A DNA stretch of 64,000 bases from assembly GCF_902729435.1 (NCBI RefSeq), contig NZ_CACVCG010000057.1:1-64000 (forward strand), in the 5' to 3' direction. The translations under genes were made by a program, and so were the position numbers. The notes beneath the pieces were generated by a model. It was not told the DNA's origin. It saw nothing but the letters and a program-made list of their open reading frames with translations, and did no database searches. The DNA is from Magnetospirillum sp. UT-4 (GTDB lineage: Bacteria > Pseudomonadota > Alphaproteobacteria > Rhodospirillales > Magnetospirillaceae). This document shows positions 63,697 through 64,000 of this stretch, in pieces; within the stretch, counting starts at the first letter, position 1, and the number at the start of each line of letters is the position of its first letter.

Positions 63697-64000
63697 GGGG
63701 GGCGGTAGGCGCAGCTGACCCGCCCGGCCGAGGCCGGCAGCTCCATCGCCCAGAAGGCGCCGTGGCCGGGCAGGACGGGTATCTCCGCCCCGTCGGCGGC
63801 GCAGCGCCAGAACGGCGAATGGGCGTTGGAGGCGAACAGCAGGGCCGGGCCGTCCAGGGCGACGTCCAACTCGACCCGGTCGCCGCCGACCGCCACCGGG
63901 GTCACGGTTCCGGTGCCGGTGAATTGGCGCATCCCGGCTCCCGGCGGCAGGTCGCCGCGCGCCACGTAGATCTGCCGGCTCAGCGTCTCCAGCGGCTCGG
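63681..64000 (-). CDS. C-terminal end of a YfhO-like membrane protein (partial)
   Basis: The frame enters from the right edge and ends at 63681, giving ~105 residues. The visible part is a soluble beta-rich tail: VELDVALDGPALLFASNAHSPFWRCAADGAEIPVLPGHGAFWAMELPASAGRVSCAYRPPY. This matches the C-terminal domain of YfhO proteins (xxLLxxSxxxxPxWxxxxDGxExP and the closing CAYRP-type strand), which are large multi-pass proteins tied to glycosylation of lipoteichoic acid or surface glycans. The membrane part lies outside the window. Confidence 0.75.
   Translation of the reverse strand, partial: EPLETLSRQIYVARGDLPPGAGMRQFTGTGTVTPVAVGGDRVELDVALDGPALLFASNAHSPFWRCAADGAEIPVLPGHGAFWAMELPASAGRVSCAYRPPYRPG

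Overview
The window is high-GC DNA from an alphaproteobacterium. The best guess is Magnetospirillum or a close relative in the Rhodospirillales. This rests on CtrA, a DivL-like kinase and a DivK-like regulator lying together with fliI/fliJ, an alphaproteobacterial-type gshA, and a large glycan locus. The genus call is from gene content only; no rRNA, tRNA or magnetosome gene is present.

Left part (1-27.9 kb), regulatory and housekeeping. It holds an unknown membrane protein cut by the left edge, a YqaA-type membrane protein, and a DivL-like histidine kinase whose phospho-acceptor histidine is replaced by alanine. Next come an unusual peptidoglycan-binding/coiled-coil protein, a Sel1-type protein, chorismate mutase, gshA and ctrA. 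ctrA is divergent from fliI-fliJ, which are followed by an unknown gene and a nucleoside transporter. A REC-PAS-GGDEF-EAL protein is translationally coupled to a DivK-like single-domain regulator. Then come greB, a 2-hydroxyacid dehydrogenase, an SH3 protein, a PAP2 phosphatase, an ArnT-like transferase, a DUF3800 protein, an etfB-etfA-hbd operon, a cobalamin adenosyltransferase and lptG. The lptG transcript may be leaderless.

Junction (27.9-29.7 kb). This is a small graveyard: a truncated IS481-type transposase, a decayed IS630-type transposase and a fragment resembling the start of a HicA toxin. It separates the housekeeping part from the accessory part.

Right part (29.7-64 kb), cell-surface glycan locus. 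It contains an APS kinase carrying a leftover CysN C-terminal domain, sugar reductases/epimerases and glycosyltransferases. A CDP-3,6-dideoxyhexose module (rfbF, rfbG, rfbH) is interleaved with a two-gene split transketolase. There are two asparagine-synthase-like amidotransferases, a zinc-ribbon C-methyltransferase with a cupin and a UXS-like epimerase, and an alcohol dehydrogenase-oxidoreductase fusion. A WecA-like initiating transferase sits with a WbpV-like reductase, followed by a GDP-mannose branch (manC, gmd, gmd-like). The stretch ends with a glycosyltransferase-methyltransferase fusion, a B12-type radical SAM protein, an SGNH hydrolase and the end of a YfhO-like protein. No flippase, polymerase or ABC exporter lies inside the window, so the locus continues outside or uses distant genes.

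The most interesting observations are: (1) the DivL-like protein with Ala580 at the acceptor site beside ctrA and a divK-like gene; (2) the rfbH-transketolase operon, which could add a two-carbon branch to a CDP-4-keto-3,6-dideoxyhexose; (3) the CysC fused to a CysN remnant without its GTPase.
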